A stretch of 64,000 nucleotides of DNA from positions 5,812,545-5,876,544 of the forward strand of contig NZ_CP026692.1 of assembly GCF_002949795.1 (NCBI RefSeq), given 5' to 3'. Source of the stretch: Nostoc sp. 'Lobaria pulmonaria (5183) cyanobiont' (GTDB lineage: Bacteria > Cyanobacteriota > Cyanobacteriia > Cyanobacteriales > Nostocaceae). Made by a program: the position numbers and the translations under genes. Shown here one piece after another: positions 63,927 to 64,000 of this stretch. The stretch's first letter is position 1. Each line of letters starts with the position of its first letter. Below the pieces are notes generated by a model that made no database searches, was not told the origin of the DNA, and worked only from the letters and a program-made list of their open reading frames with translations.

Positions 63927-64000
63927 TAAAGGCGCAACTTTGAGGATAAAAGGTACAACTTCGAGGATAAAAGGCTCAACTTCGAGGATAAAAGGCTCAA
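63927..64000. repeat. 21-bp tandem repeat array E (runs out of the window)
   Basis: At least 3.5 units of GGCTCAACTTCGAGGATAAAA with CTC-N6-GAG cores. Closely related to array B in the GGCTCAAC(T/C)TTCGAG part but with the GGATAAAA tail only. Confidence 0.88.

Noticed and set aside
1262..64000. Tandem arrays considered as CRISPR
   Set aside because: Units are contiguous direct repeats without unique spacers, and no cas genes are present.

Overview
The window is chromosomal DNA of a filamentous, heterocyst-forming type cyanobacterium (Nostoc/Anabaena group). The basis is the very frequent HIP1 octamer GCGATCGC, unmistakably cyanobacterial genes (psbQ/CyanoQ, ndhM, narM, nirA with ferredoxin-type nitrate assimilation, the ebo cluster), NtcA-type GTAN8TAC boxes, and abundant short tandem repeats and small palindromic elements between genes. 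No tRNA, rRNA, CRISPR array, intact insertion sequence or replication origin was recognised.

Layout. (1) 1-11546: part of an extracellular/thylakoid-type contractile injection system (eCIS). On the minus strand are a small protein, a tube protein, a 926-aa repeat-rich protein, a CIS-tube/LysM-type adaptor, a VgrG-like spike, a PAAR tip, a gp25-like wedge and a baseplate-J-like protein cut by the window edge. Divergent on the plus strand are two paralogous DUF4157 (eCIS-core) proteins with different C-termini, which look like cargo. Sheath and AAA+ genes are not in the window. The spike gene carries an in-frame TAA after 34 codons and the adaptor is about half the expected length, so the system may be decaying. 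(2) 11640-24932: the nitrate assimilation region: ntcB, a Gly/Thr-rich WGxxGxxG-type surface protein, a HEAT-repeat protein (nirB candidate) and a Rieske lipoprotein on the minus strand; then nirA-nrtP-narB, a PsiE-like membrane protein and narM on the plus strand. A textbook NtcA promoter and a candidate NtcB operator precede nirA. (3) 25267-32943: a PfpI-family protein and a signalling group made of FHA-PrsW, CHAT-FHA, PP2C phosphatase and one unknown gene. (4) 33531-41338: ndhM, a response regulator, gene fragments (NB-ARC/WD40 chimera, RTX repeats, a ParB-like piece), a glycosyltransferase, a C-terminal processing protease and a YdcF-like protein. (5) 41976-52557: an acyl-CoA dehydrogenase, divergent eboD, eboABCEF (periplasmic metabolite trafficking, linked to scytonemin in Nostoc) and a catalase. 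(6) 53172-58383: a caspase/NB-ARC/TPR STAND protein split by a frameshift, with an alpha/beta hydrolase and a small unknown gene, a possible conflict or cell-death module. (7) 58744-64000: psbQ, a ThiO/DadA-like oxidoreductase, an atypical alpha/beta hydrolase, hemJ, a peptidoglycan-binding L,D-transpeptidase-like protein and a short leucine-rich repeat protein.

The most unusual global feature is a set of five unrelated-in-sequence but architecturally identical 21-bp tandem arrays (1262-1586, 18830-19118, 20897-21071, 52688-52927, 63927-64000). Each unit has short inverted arms around 6-7 bases, and in the first array some arms change together. Gene functions are inferred from reading translations and remembered family motifs; no database search was possible.
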